In this document: positions 1 to 9,800 of the stretch, piece after piece
Layout: each line of letters opens with the position of its first letter
Numbering within the stretch: position 1 is the first letter of the stretch
Source: an uncultured Prevotellaceae bacterium
Lineage (GTDB): Bacteria > Bacteroidota > Bacteroidia > Bacteroidales > Bacteroidaceae
DNA: 64,000 nucleotides
Direction: 5' to 3'
Assembly (NCBI GenBank): GCA_900316445.1
Contig: ONCZ01000004.1
Span: 1 to 64,000, forward strand
Program-made: the position numbers and the translations under genes
Notes under the pieces: model-generated
Database searches by the model: none
The model's input: only the letters and a program-made list of their open reading frames with translations
Told to the model about the DNA's origin: nothing

Positions 1-308
1 TGAAGATGAACATCGGTGTGCTCATCAGCACTTACAGCTTCTCATGTGGCAATCTGCTGCCCGCACTCCTGAAAGACTACGGCATCTGCCTGCTCGGCAT
101 AAAGTCGGGAGGCGGCTCCAACGCGGTGCTCTACAGCCCCTCAGCCGATGGCTTCGCTTATCACTACTCCACGCATCGTATTCGCCTCAACAACATGAAA
201 GGCGAGAACATCGACGAAGGCATCGGGCCCGACTACCCGTTGGAAGTCGACGAATTCTTTGATATTCCAAAGATCGGCAAGCTGATAGAGGAATTCTACA
301 GCCGTTAA
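1..308 (+). CDS. S41-family peptidase, C-terminal end (cut by window start)
   Basis: The reading frame is open from the first bases of the window and ends at 308, so this is the tail of a longer gene. The visible 100 residues contain a stretch (TYSFSCGNLLPALLKDYG, then IGIKSGGGS-like) resembling the serine-containing core of C-terminal processing (S41/tail-specific) proteases, where the nucleophile Ser lies in an S-x-x-N/G context followed by a GxxSGGG loop. Here the order is SFSCGN then KSGGGS. In Prevotella such proteins are usually exported lipoproteins. The N-terminus, signal peptide and PDZ region lie outside the window. The internal ATG at position 6 is not a credible start because the homologous region continues upstream. 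The assignment rests on motif resemblance only. Confidence 0.6.
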   Translation, partial: KMNIGVLISTYSFSCGNLLPALLKDYGICLLGIKSGGGSNAVLYSPSADGFAYHYSTHRIRLNNMKGENIDEGIGPDYPLEVDEFFDIPKIGKLIEEFYSR

Positions 309-414
309 TATCGTCAAGACCTGAGAAAGTCCATCCGAATCCCAGAAAAATGAGAATTTCCAAATTTGAAACATTTATTCCCATCAGTGAAACATCCGTT
401 TCGCTGGTTTCTTG

Positions 415-422
415 TACCTTTG
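415..422 (+). promoter_or_regulatory. Bacteroidota-type -7 box
   Basis: TACCTTTG fits TAnnTTTG and lies 27 bp before the ATG at 449. It supports that ATG over the upstream in-frame ATG at 350. Confidence 0.55.
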
Positions 423-448
423 CCCCCAGAATTCTAAAATATAAGCGT

Positions 449-1000
449 ATGGATGCAAATCTCATTTTTACCGTTGCACTCGCCGCTGCCATCATTGTGG
501 TGGTGCTTGCCCTCGTGGGCATTATTATATATTATAGGTGGCAGCTTGGCGACAAGAACGCCACGCTGGGTCGCTTCATCGACGAGAACGCAGAGCTGCG
601 ACGGAAGATTCGCCGAACGGGTGCTGCTGTGGCCTTGCTCTTCTTGATGATGACAGCGACGGCACAGACTAACCACCCTATTTCATGGGTTCATTCAGAC
701 AGGTTCCCGGAGGTTCCACCCTTGAGGGCCGATTTTGATGTGACCTTGCTTACCCATTCTCAGCCGACACTGCTACTGGCATCTCCAGCAAGCGTACAGC
801 ACACGGACTCCATCAATGAACAGTCGATCATGTTCCGTCACATGGGGAAAAATGCGACATCCCACTTTCATCTGAACTCTAGACCCAGATTCCAGACAGC
901 CGGTGACCCCATGATAGGCATTCGCGACCGTATCGTCAGAAAGAGGAGAATCAATGAAGGTCATCCGCTGCCTCCCCCGACACCAGTGATGAGAAAATAA
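449..1000 (+). CDS. Small membrane-anchored hypothetical protein
   Basis: 183 residues from the ATG at 449; the frame is open back to an ATG at 350, but that codon precedes a good -7 box. Residues 4-27 form a strong membrane helix (LIFTVALAAAIIVVVLALVG), followed by a short charged, coiled-coil-like stretch (ENAELRRKIRR) and a second hydrophobic segment ending in ATAQ, which looks like a signal-peptidase site. The remaining ~110 residues are polar, Pro- and Arg-rich and without recognised motifs. I do not recognise a family. The ATAQ region could be the signal peptide of a second polypeptide, joined either by a real fusion or by a lost stop, so the two-segment arrangement is odd. Confidence 0.5.
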   Translation: MDANLIFTVALAAAIIVVVLALVGIIIYYRWQLGDKNATLGRFIDENAELRRKIRRTGAAVALLFLMMTATAQTNHPISWVHSDRFPEVPPLRADFDVTLLTHSQPTLLLASPASVQHTDSINEQSIMFRHMGKNATSHFHLNSRPRFQTAGDPMIGIRDRIVRKRRINEGHPLPPPTPVMRK

Positions 1001-1026
1001 ATAATTTATTAATATTAATAAGGTAT

Positions 1027-1989
1027 ATGATTATGAAAAAACTAATGATGATTTGTGTTGCCATGCTTTGCTGCGCAATGGCAACCGTAGTGAATGCCCA
1101 GAACACAGTGGAAGAGGCAATGAAAGAACTTGAGTCTAAGGCTAAGCTGGCCGACCAGAACCCGACAAACGGCAAGATGCAGTACGAAGCTGCGGCGGCG
1201 TGTATGTCTGACGCATTGGGTGAAAAAAGGGATTATGACCGCGCCCTGACCTACGCCAACCGTGCTTTAAAAATCGCTCAGGAGCACCCCGCGCCCCAGG
1301 ACACGCTGAAGGGACTTTCCTGCTATGCTCTCATGATGATATACATGGGAAAACAAAGTTGGGATAACGCCTTCGATTTCATGGAGATGACAGTGGATGC
1401 CTTCCAGGAAGAACTGGGGCGTTTTGACCCCGTGACCAACGGCACCAAACTGCTCTATGGCTATATGATGATGAGCGCGAATCCCTTCCGCGGATTCCCC
1501 ATGATTCAGGATGCCTTCAACAACAACGAGATGGCTCAGCAGAACAAGCGCATAGACAACATTCTTCAGGTTGGTATCGTGCAGGAATTGGCATTGGAAA
1601 TGCTTATTGCCGCACATACCAGGAAATACTACCATGGAGTGCCGAGGATATACGTGGATTGCCAGCCGTATTACATCGTTCAGACCCGCGACTGGAATAT
1701 TGAACGCCCATTAGTGGGATGGATGGTGCCGCATATGCTGCGCTCCAAGGCCGAAAACGATGCCTACGAAGGCGATCCCACCATTGTCTGCGACGAGTAT
1801 TTCAATTTCAAAGTCGTATCCGGAGAAGAGAGGGAAAAGTACGCCATGAATTTCACTTTCAAGCATTTCCTGAAGAATCCGCGCCATCTGGAGGTCGAAG
1901 ACTGCAGTGCCGGCATCATATTCCCCCAACCTGCCAACTACGACAAACTCCTTACCAAGTTCCGCGAATTCAAAAACTCAATTAAGTAA
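1027..1989 (+). CDS. Exported TPR-like hypothetical protein
   Basis: 320 residues starting MIMKKLMM; the second ATG at 1033 is equally plausible. A typical signal peptide ends VVNAQ near residue 25, predicting periplasmic or outer-membrane location. Residues ~28-110 are helical with TPR-like spacing (ALTYANRALKIAQ). The remainder is a mixed region with conserved-looking Trp, Tyr and Cys residues but no known catalytic motif. The gene starts 27 bp after the preceding stop and ends 17 bp before the C10 protease, so the three could be co-transcribed. Function unknown; a helper or substrate of the neighbouring protease would be speculation. Confidence 0.6.
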   Translation: MIMKKLMMICVAMLCCAMATVVNAQNTVEEAMKELESKAKLADQNPTNGKMQYEAAAACMSDALGEKRDYDRALTYANRALKIAQEHPAPQDTLKGLSCYALMMIYMGKQSWDNAFDFMEMTVDAFQEELGRFDPVTNGTKLLYGYMMMSANPFRGFPMIQDAFNNNEMAQQNKRIDNILQVGIVQELALEMLIAAHTRKYYHGVPRIYVDCQPYYIVQTRDWNIERPLVGWMVPHMLRSKAENDAYEGDPTIVCDEYFNFKVVSGEEREKYAMNFTFKHFLKNPRHLEVEDCSAGIIFPQPANYDKLLTKFREFKNSIK

Positions 1990-2006
1990 GAGCAGACATT
2001 ACAAAG

Positions 2007-4472
2007 ATGAAAAGACAGCTTTTTTTACTGGTGCTTGTGCTGATGACCGCAGGAGTATGGGCACAGCAGATTTCGGAAGAGCAGGCGCGCGACCGCGCCC
2101 TGAAGTATCTCACCACCAACGGTGCCGCCAAGGCCAGGGGCATGAATGTCGCTTCGGACAGGAAGGCCACCACGGCGAAAACAGATGCCAAGAGCATCTA
2201 CGCCTTCAACTTGGAGGGCGGCGGCTATGTGATTGCCTCTGGTGACAGCCGTGCGCTGCCCGTACTGGGCTACAGCGCCACCGGCACCATCGACTGGGAC
2301 AGGATGCCTGACAACATGCGGGCGTGGCTGAAGAGCTACGACCAGGCTATGGCGACGCTGGGCGACACGAAGGAGTTCACTGACGGCGAGAGCAAGTACG
2401 GACAGAAGACCCGTGCCCCACGAAAAGCCATCAAACCGCTGCTCAAGACCCACTGGGACCAGCTTGAGCCTTACTGGAACGACGTGCCTCCCTACGACGG
2501 TGCCAATCCCGGCTGGAAGGGCCTACCGACGCTAACAGGCTGTGTAGCCACCGCGATGGCGATGATCATGAACTACTACCAGTGGCCGAAGGAAGCCTGC
2601 ACGGAGATTCCCGCCTATGACATCACGACGGCCCACGAGAATGTGGAAAAGGTGTGGCATATCGACGCGCTGCCGCCGACAACCTTCGACTGGGACAACA
2701 TGCTCGACAATTACGTGACGCCAGAGGGTATCATCGGCACTCCTGAACAGCAGGAGGCCGTGGCAAAGCTGATGCGCTACTGCGGACAGGGCGTCCTGAT
2801 GGATTATTCACCACAGATTTCACTCGCCTACGATCAGGGCGTTGTGGAGGCCCTCGTCAAGTATTTCGGCTATCAGAACACGGCGCATATCAGCCACCGT
2901 GTTTGCTATAGCATTGACGGCTGGGAGGACTTAATCTACAGTGAACTGGCCAATGGCCGCCCTGTGCAGTATGGCGGATTGAGCGAGAACGGTGGACACG
3001 CCTACGTCTGCGACGGCTACGACGGCAACGGTCTCTTCCATATCAACTGGGGCTGGGGCGGCACCTCAGATGCCTACTTCTCGCTCTCAGTGCTCAACCC
3101 CTATAATAACACCAGTGCGGGAGCCAGCTCCAGCGGCATCGGCTTCAGTATCGATCAGGATGCCATCATCGGTGTGCAGCCCGACAAGGAAGGTACCAGC
3201 CCGAAAACAGTTAAGCCTGCCGCATATCTTAGATGCGAATATCCAATACAGGTTTTTGAGCCAGACACAGTTCAATTCGCGTACTTTATTCAGTCCGATA
3301 GTTATGGCAAAGAAGACATCCGCATGGACTACGCCTTTGGCATCCGCACTGACGACGGTACCCTCACCCCGCTTTACTATGGTAACCCTGCTGACAGCAT
3401 CGTTAATAATTACATGTATAACTTTTGCCCTGTCAAGATCGACTCTACATCTTTCCAGCCGGGGGAGTGGATGGCGCTCTATCCGATGTTGCGCCTCCGC
3501 AACATCCCAGATTGTGACTGGCAGATGCTGGGTTCTGAGGAATTCCGCATCATAGCAGGGCGCACGGACAACGGGCAGTTCTATCTGTTCTGGGAGATAC
3601 CGAATCTGGAGATTACCAAGGCTGAAATAACCAAGGGACCTGGCCGTATGGGCATGCGTAATGACCTGACGCTGACCATCCGCAACAAGAGTGACCGTGA
3701 GAATACACAGCCGCTCTATCTGATACCCTACTATTTCGGTAAGGTCAATCCGGCTGAAATTACGCCGGAGACACCGCGCAGCGAGGGCGAACCCATGACG
3801 ACTGGAACCTATCTGCGGGCGGGTCAGGACACGGAGGTCACCTTCTGTTTCAAGCCATTGAGCAGCGGAACGGTCGGACTGTTGCTGGTCTTGCCTAATG
3901 GAGCATGGTTAGGTGAGACTGCCATAGAGGTGAGCGACACCATTGGTTCCTACGATGACTATCTCGTCAACCAAAGCACCTATGAGCTGTTGCCCGGGCA
4001 GATCGCCTACCACGTCAGCATTGCGGATAATCCCGAGGCTACCGTCCCTCAAGGCGTACCATCCGACAGTATCTATTTATATGTCAGCATCTATGATGAA
4101 AAAGAAGAAACCGAACAAGTAGCCAGGTTGCGGCAGGAAGCCGTCGACTACCTGAAAGCCCTGCCCGAGAAGGCTGGCGACGGCAATTATAAGCTGACGA
4201 CTGATCTGACGCTCGACGTGCCCCAAAGCGGCTATTACACTGTGCTGTCGTATTTCGTAGAACCACTGAAAGAGAATGCTACGGATGACGATGTTATCTA
4301 CTGCGTCCCCCATATCGATTGGTTCTACTTCGATCTGGAGACAGGCATCGCCAGCGTCGCCCGTGAGGATAACGACAACAGCCCCTATGTCGGTCTGAAC
4401 GGCGTCGTCACGAACAGCCGCCCCCAGCGCAAGGGCATCTATATCCACAAAGGCCGCAAGGTCATTCGATGA
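2007..4472 (+). CDS. C10-family cysteine protease (streptopain/interpain-like)
   Basis: 821 residues. A signal peptide (residues 1-20, ending VWAQ) precedes a prodomain of ~130 residues typical of the SpeB/interpain family. The catalytic Cys is residue 179 in LTGCVATAMAMIMNYY. The catalytic His is residue 331 in ENGGHAYVCDGYDG, followed by FHINWGWGG, the diagnostic C10 Trp-containing block. About 400 further residues form beta-rich domains, and the protein ends NGVVTNSRPQRKGIYIHKGRK, a short tail of the GIYIxxGKK kind common in Prevotella exported proteases and possibly a type IX sorting remnant. Expected role: secreted protease for peptide nutrition or host-protein degradation. A strong hairpin terminator follows at 4550. 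Confidence 0.93.
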   Translation: MKRQLFLLVLVLMTAGVWAQQISEEQARDRALKYLTTNGAAKARGMNVASDRKATTAKTDAKSIYAFNLEGGGYVIASGDSRALPVLGYSATGTIDWDRMPDNMRAWLKSYDQAMATLGDTKEFTDGESKYGQKTRAPRKAIKPLLKTHWDQLEPYWNDVPPYDGANPGWKGLPTLTGCVATAMAMIMNYYQWPKEACTEIPAYDITTAHENVEKVWHIDALPPTTFDWDNMLDNYVTPEGIIGTPEQQEAVAKLMRYCGQGVLMDYSPQISLAYDQGVVEALVKYFGYQNTAHISHRVCYSIDGWEDLIYSELANGRPVQYGGLSENGGHAYVCDGYDGNGLFHINWGWGGTSDAYFSLSVLNPYNNTSAGASSSGIGFSIDQDAIIGVQPDKEGTSPKTVKPAAYLRCEYPIQVFEPDTVQFAYFIQSDSYGKEDIRMDYAFGIRTDDGTLTPLYYGNPADSIVNNYMYNFCPVKIDSTSFQPGEWMALYPMLRLRNIPDCDWQMLGSEEFRIIAGRTDNGQFYLFWEIPNLEITKAEITKGPGRMGMRNDLTLTIRNKSDRENTQPLYLIPYYFGKVNPAEITPETPRSEGEPMTTGTYLRAGQDTEVTFCFKPLSSGTVGLLLVLPNGAWLGETAIEVSDTIGSYDDYLVNQSTYELLPGQIAYHVSIADNPEATVPQGVPSDSIYLYVSIYDEKEETEQVARLRQEAVDYLKALPEKAGDGNYKLTTDLTLDVPQSGYYTVLSYFVEPLKENATDDDVIYCVPHIDWFYFDLETGIASVAREDNDNSPYVGLNGVVTNSRPQRKGIYIHKGRKVIR

Positions 4473-4549
4473 ACAGGTTTTCGTCAATTTGCCACCGAAT
4501 TTTAAAGCAAGAATGAGAGGCATCTTTTAGTTAAACATAGGCTTTTTCA

Positions 4550-4586
4550 GATGCCGCGGCTCGCGAGAGTCGCGGCATCATTCTTT
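4550..4586 (+). terminator. Intrinsic terminator of the C10 protease gene
   Basis: A perfect 9-bp stem (GATGCCGCG / CGCGGCATC) with a GC-rich loop containing the palindrome CTCGCGAG, followed by TTCTTTT. Confidence 0.8.
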
Positions 4587-4596
4587 TATGCAACGA

Positions 4597-4620
4597 TAAA
4601 AAAAGCCGCTCAGGGCGGCT
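4597..4620 (-). terminator. Intrinsic terminator of the porU-porV-ispF run
   Basis: On the minus strand AGCCGC, a short loop and GCGGCT are followed by seven T. It lies 3 bp beyond the stop codon of the ispF fusion and converges with the terminator at 4550. Confidence 0.75.
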
Positions 4621-4623
4621 ATT

Positions 4624-5526
4624 CTATTTCTCTATCAGGCAGACGGCGTAGGCGGAGATGCCTTCCTCGCGGCCTGTGAAGCCGAGTTTCTCGGTGGTTG
4701 TGGCCTTGATGGAGATGTCATCCTCGTCGCAGCCGCAGATCTGGGCCATACAGGCCTTCATGGCCGGGATGTGGGGATTCATCTTGGGACGCTCGGCACA
4801 GATGGTGGCATCGATGTTCACCAGATGATAGCCCTTTGTGGCAATCAGGGCGATGGTGTCGCGGAGGATGATCTTGCTATCCATGCCGTCGGTCTCGGCG
4901 GATGTATCAGGGAAATGGTAGCCGATATCACGCATATTTGCGGCTCCCAACAGGGCATCGCAGACGGCATGCAGCAGCACGTCGGCATCGCTGTGGCCCA
5001 AGAGGCCTTTACTGTGTTCGATCTTAATGCCGCCCATCCAGAGGTCGCGGCCTTCTACTAACTGATGGACATCGAAGCCAAAGCCAACTCGGAACCCACC
5101 CCCAGCCCCTCCCAAAGGGAGGGGAGACTGATTAGACTGAGCATTCAAACTGATTTCCTCCAATGTATCGGAAATTTCCTCGAGGACAGTATCGATGTCG
5201 TTAAGAACCGATTCATTGGTAAATCGCAACACAACATATCCCATCTGATTCAAATATTCCGTACGCTCCAGATCCATTTCTTGTTGTTCTTCTGCCAAAT
5301 GGTACCCACCATCAATCTCGATAATCAGACGTTCCTTAAGGCAAACAAAATCTGGAATATATCCAAATACTGGATGCTGACGACGAAAATGTACACCCAT
5401 CTTATCTCCGGATAGAAAATTCCATAGTGCAGATTCTGCCTCCGTAGGATTGCGTCTCATCTCTCGTGCCTTATCCTGTAATAATTGATAAGTAGCAGAG
5501 TCGGTAGTCTCATATTTATATTTCAT
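4624..5526 (-). CDS. ispF: DUF559 endonuclease-like domain fused to IspF (MECDP synthase)
   Basis: 300 residues in one open frame. Residues ~10-125 are a complete DUF559 domain (PD-(D/E)XK-like): FRRQHPVFGYIPDFVC, LIIEIDGGYH, then RTEYLNQMGYVVLRF. Residues ~132-147 (SPLPLGGAGGGF) are translated from a palindromic repeat at 5095-5126. From ~148 to 300 is a near full-length IspF, the enzyme forming 2-C-methyl-D-erythritol 2,4-cyclodiphosphate in the MEP isoprenoid pathway: FGFDVHQL with metal ligands Asp152 and His154, LLGHSDADVLLH, GYHFPDT and KATTTEKLGFTG. Free IspF normally starts a few residues before GxGxDVH; here no ATG, GTG or TTG is available at that point, so translation must come through DUF559. 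The gene follows porV, an arrangement I recall from other Bacteroidales with a free ispF. Confidence 0.9.
   Translation of the reverse strand: MKYKYETTDSATYQLLQDKAREMRRNPTEAESALWNFLSGDKMGVHFRRQHPVFGYIPDFVCLKERLIIEIDGGYHLAEEQQEMDLERTEYLNQMGYVVLRFTNESVLNDIDTVLEEISDTLEEISLNAQSNQSPLPLGGAGGGFRVGFGFDVHQLVEGRDLWMGGIKIEHSKGLLGHSDADVLLHAVCDALLGAANMRDIGYHFPDTSAETDGMDSKIILRDTIALIATKGYHLVNIDATICAERPKMNPHIPAMKACMAQICGCDEDDISIKATTTEKLGFTGREEGISAYAVCLIEK
5095..5126. repeat. Family A palindromic repeat, inner copy (inside the ispF fusion)
   Basis: 32 bp beginning CCCACCCCCAGCCCCTCCC and closing with GGGAGGGGAG, so CCCCTCCC pairs with GGGAGGGG. It is an inverted copy of 5561-5592 with one substitution. On the minus strand it is translated as SPLPLGGAGGG, linking the DUF559 and IspF domains. 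Confidence 0.9.
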
Positions 5527-5560
5527 ACTCTATAATTATCTATCCTCAAATGTAATCAAA

Positions 5561-5592
5561 CTCCCCTCCCTTGGGGAGGGGCTGGGGGTGGG
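5561..5592. repeat. Family A palindromic repeat, outer copy
   Basis: The reverse complement of 5095-5126 with a single difference. It ends 2 bp before the porV stop codon and 34 bp upstream of the DUF559 start, so the two copies bracket the DUF559 ORF as terminal inverted repeats spanning 5095-5592. Confidence 0.9.
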
Positions 5593-5594
5593 TC

Positions 5595-6785
5595 TTACCT
5601 GCGGAACAGATCCTTAATGCCATCCATATCGAAGGCGAGGGTGAAACGGAGGGTCTGGTCGAGCGGATTACTCTTGGCCGTGGAGATGACATAACCCACA
5701 TCAAGGGAGAATACACTCATACGGAAACCACCACCAACGGTGAAGTACTTCATATTGCCTTTCGACTCAGACTGATGGTGATAACCGGCACGGAGGGAGA
5801 ACTGGTCGTGATAGACATATTCTGCACCTAAACTCCAGGTGATCTCTTCTAGTTCCTCCTTGAAGCCGTCAGGGGCGTCGCCAAAACTCTTGAAGATACC
5901 ACTGATAGAACTCACATCGCTGTACTCACGACGCACACGGTCCTGATAGTCGCTGTTCGACTCGCCCTCCTCCTGACGAGGCACGGTGGGCACCAACAGC
6001 TTGTTGGCATCGGCAGTAATGCTGAAACGGTTATACTCATCGACAGGCACCATCAGCGAGGCACCCAGACGGAGGTTTGCCGGCAGGAACTGGCTCTCGT
6101 CGTCACCATAGAAGGAGATCTTAGAACCGATGTTAGACATATTCATACCCAAGCCCAGCTGACACTCACGACTGCCAAGCATAATGTAGTTGTTGTAGTA
6201 CAATGCCAAGTCGGCTGCGAAGGCAGAGGCGGGTTTCGAGTCCTCGCTGTAGTCATAGCGCAGGTCGCTGTGTATCCATCGGATGGCAGCAGCCAGGGAG
6301 AACTTCTCACTAAGCATCATCGAATAGGCCACGTCGAGCGCCATCTCGTAGGGCTTCACACTCATACCGTCGTCGGCAAACACCTCACCGAGGGAGAAAT
6401 AGCGCACCGATCCGGAGATGGCGGAGTAGTCGCCGATACGGTAGTAGCCTGCCACATAGGCAAGGTCGATATCGCTGACGAGCTGACGGAGCCACGGCGT
6501 GTAGTTCAGGGCGATGCCAGAACGGCTGATGCAGAAGGGGTACTTGGCGGGGTTCCAGTACTGGGAGTTCACATCCGGGTCTGTGGCCGCACCGATGTCA
6601 CCCATAGAGGCACCACGGGCATCAGGGGCGATGGTCTGCGAGATGACAGCATGCTCAACGGGATTGAACATCTGAACCTTGTCTTCGTCCTGAGCCAGCG
6701 CTACGCTAAATGATAAATGATAAATGATAAATGATAAAGCTATCACCCTCATCATCATACGTCCTTTATCTTCTTTTATCTTCAT
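5595..6785 (-). CDS. porV: Type IX secretion outer-membrane protein PorV (LptO)
   Basis: 396 residues if started at the first ATG; a start at the MMMR cluster (6758) gives a more normal signal peptide ending SVALAQ. The mature protein begins MFNPVEHAVISQTIAPDARGASMGDIGAAT followed by SQYWNPAKY, the hallmark of the PorV/PG27 branch of FadL-like beta-barrels. PorV carries T9SS cargo to the PorU sortase at the cell surface. It lies downstream of porU and upstream of ispF. Oddity: the hydrophobic core of the signal peptide is encoded by a 7-bp tandem repeat (6707-6739). Confidence 0.92.
   Translation of the reverse strand: MKIKEDKGRMMMRVIALSFIIYHLSFSVALAQDEDKVQMFNPVEHAVISQTIAPDARGASMGDIGAATDPDVNSQYWNPAKYPFCISRSGIALNYTPWLRQLVSDIDLAYVAGYYRIGDYSAISGSVRYFSLGEVFADDGMSVKPYEMALDVAYSMMLSEKFSLAAAIRWIHSDLRYDYSEDSKPASAFAADLALYYNNYIMLGSRECQLGLGMNMSNIGSKISFYGDDESQFLPANLRLGASLMVPVDEYNRFSITADANKLLVPTVPRQEEGESNSDYQDRVRREYSDVSSISGIFKSFGDAPDGFKEELEEITWSLGAEYVYHDQFSLRAGYHHQSESKGNMKYFTVGGGFRMSVFSLDVGYVISTAKSNPLDQTLRFTLAFDMDGIKDLFRR
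6707..6739. repeat. 7-bp tandem repeat (TAAATGA) inside the porV signal peptide
   Basis: Four units of TAAATGA plus a partial fifth. Read on the minus strand it gives LSFIIYHLSFS, the hydrophobic core of the PorV leader. Because 7 is not a multiple of 3, any change in copy number would shift the frame. Confidence 0.85.
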
Positions 6786-6847
6786 ATATCTTCTTTAACT
6801 TCCTTAACTTCTAACTTTCGCCATATAATAACGTTTCTGCCACCTAT

Positions 6848-9800
6848 TTATTGTTTAAGGATGACCAATTTAACGGTTTTAGAGGTGCCACCCACGGTAA
6901 ACCGGCAGAGATAGACCCCGGTGTTCAGGAAGGAACCGCCACTGAGAGAGAGGTTCCAGTTGAGCACATACGCACCATTGGTGGTCGCGCCCTTCATCTC
7001 CCGCTTGTAGAGCTGTCGGCCAGAGAGGTCGAACACTTCCATCAGCACATCCATATCCGAACCAGCCATACTCTGGGTGATGATGAACGTGGTCTGATCC
7101 CAAGCGGGATTCTTCGTACAGATGACATTCACATCGCCAGAAGAGGCATCGTCAGACACCATGAACGAGAGGCGGGAGACAGATGAGTTGTTCAGCACAT
7201 CCCAAGCCCTGAACTGCAGGGTGTGAGAGCCGTAGGAGAGTGTGGGTATGCTGAAACCGACCGTACCGCTGCGATAGTCACCAAAGTTGAAGGTGAAGTA
7301 ATCGTTGAGGTTATAGGTCTGTGATGTTTCTCCGTCGATGACGAGTTCGAGATCGTGGCCGATGCTGCTGCCAGAGGCGTTGATGCCGCTCTCATCGTAG
7401 AGCTCAGCAAAGAAATAGGGCGTGGCGTTGACCTTGTCGCCATTGCTGAACGAACGGGAGTTGAGGTAGCAGAAGATGGAGGGGCCGATGGAGTCGTTGG
7501 CGGCAATCTCGCTGTCAGTGAGATAGAAGTCATCCGTCAGACCATGGGCAGTCTCCGTCTGGTCATTATTGACAGCATAGAGCGTCATCAGACCACTGCC
7601 ATCCGTATAGCTGATATCCTTGGGTACGGCAAAGGTAAAGTGGAACACGCCCTGACTCACGCTGTCGGCTCCCTGATAGAGCGTCTTCGTGCGGTCTTTA
7701 TAGACGAAGGGGGTCTCAGCACCCTGCGAAGAGGTGTCGTTGAGCTTGCAGACGATGGTCTCCTCGGCATCACGGACGGTAGCTGTCACGACACCCTGGA
7801 AGTCTGTGGCCACTTCCTTGCCACGGACGACATGGCCCGTAACTTTGGCGATGGATCCTGCACCAAGGGTGACGGCAGAACCAGCGGGCTGGCCGTTGAT
7901 ACTGTCGACCACCACCTCTATCTGTGGACAAGCCAGCGGGAGGGCCGGATCACCCAGAAGAGTGTATTGCAGTTTGTTGGGCGAGATGTCGCGCCCTGTG
8001 GAAACAAGGTCACACTTCGCCTGACGTGCAGCCTCGCCGATGGTGTAGCCTGGGGTGAGGACGTAGTCTGTGAAGGCGAGGTTCATCGCCTCATTGTAGT
8101 TAGCATAGACAGTTCGTGTGGTTCCAAAGAAGGCCACACCCCCACCCTTCTGGCTTAGCATCACGGTCTCACCGATGTTGTCTTCCTGTCCGTCGAAGGG
8201 CATGATGTCGCAGGAGGCCGTAAGCCACAGGGGCAGATGATTGGTGGTGGAAGCCTCGAAGTCGGCGAGCTTCATCACCAGTTCATGGGAGAAGGCGTAA
8301 GGCGCACCATGACCGTTGTAATTCATAAACAGGGCACCGTCGGCCATCTGCTGCTTGATCTGACGGGTAGCCTCTGGATAGGAATAGCCTGTAGCGGAAG
8401 AGACACGCTGGTAGGCATCCCAGTAGATCTTCTTCACCTGATAGCCCGGATAGTTTTTCTCAATGAGGGTAGCCACACGGTCGGCGGTGGTCATATGGGA
8501 GTTGTTATTGCCGTCGTCACCCATCATACAGATGACATTCTGCCAAGGGCCAGCAAACTCGTTGGTGGCATAACTGAGCGTCTTGTCGACGAGCACTTTT
8601 GCCTGATCGAGGGTTCGGGCGGGATAACGTCCTACGGCCACATCGGGCTTGCCTTTATACGACGAACCGTCCTGGATTACTTCCCCATCGTCGAGGAGGC
8701 AGAAGAAATCATCGCTGACGTAACAACTGACGTGGCTGAAAGAGTTCTCGCTCTCGAAGCAGAGCAGGAAGTCGTCCGGATTATAGTCATCCCAATCGCC
8801 ACAAAGCATCCGGTTATCCCAGGCACCGTCGCCGAATAGCAGGAGATAGCGTGGCTGATCCTGGTCTGTTTCGGCACGGTCATAGAGCATCTTCATATAA
8901 CGGCGGTAGGCCGTGGCATCAGGGGTTCCGCTGGAAAACTCATTATAGAGTTCATCGGCAGGGACGATCCTGACACGCATGCCGTCGTGATCCTCATGCC
9001 AAGCCTTGATACGCTCGGCCTCTGACACCACCTGTTGGTTGGTGGGGATGATGATGATCATATCGGCAGCCTTATCGGCATGATGGTCTTGATTCATGAT
9101 GAGGTAGAGGAAGTTGGGCACTGGCAGGTCTGATGCCTGAAGGTCTGTCATCGCCTTCGGGTTATCGAGTGTCAGCGAGAGATAGTCGAGTCGCAAGTTC
9201 GCCCCGGAGGTCTGGGTAATGGTCACGGTATTCTCTCCTGCCTTCAGGTTTGTCAGGACGTAGTTGGTGACATTCTCTTCGGCCTCAGTATAACTGTCGA
9301 GGGAGACGTTTCTTGTAATGGTGCCGATGACGGAGTCGTTGACGGCAACGGTGGCAGAGATACTGCCATCGTAGGTCAGGGCCACAGACAAGGTGCCTGT
9401 TTCACCATTGGCATAGAGGGCATAACTGTAAGGATTACCAATAGAGAAGAGCGTCTTGTCGAAAAGGTTACGACCACCGTGATACCAGGCGAAATCATCG
9501 ACCTCATACAGGTCGTGATAGTCATTGGCCGTAGGATAATGGGCAGCCGTGAAGTCCTCCTGGCTGATGTAGAGAGGTTCGTCCTCACTCTCTGTCAGGA
9601 AATAATAGCCGGCATCGGAATAGGGGTTTCTGGTACGGGTGGTAGTAGCGGCAGTCTCCCAGTTTACAGGTCCGACACCATAGAACAGCCGGCGACCGTC
9701 AATCATACAGGTGGGCACTTCTTTAAGGTCGTCCGTCTCTGCGAGGTAGTCACCTGTCAGCATCTCTGGTTGCAGTGCTCCACCATAGCCATAGAGTTTC

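Noticed and set aside
350-448. Upstream start for the small membrane protein
   Set aside because: It precedes a good -7 box at 415 and adds no plausible domain.
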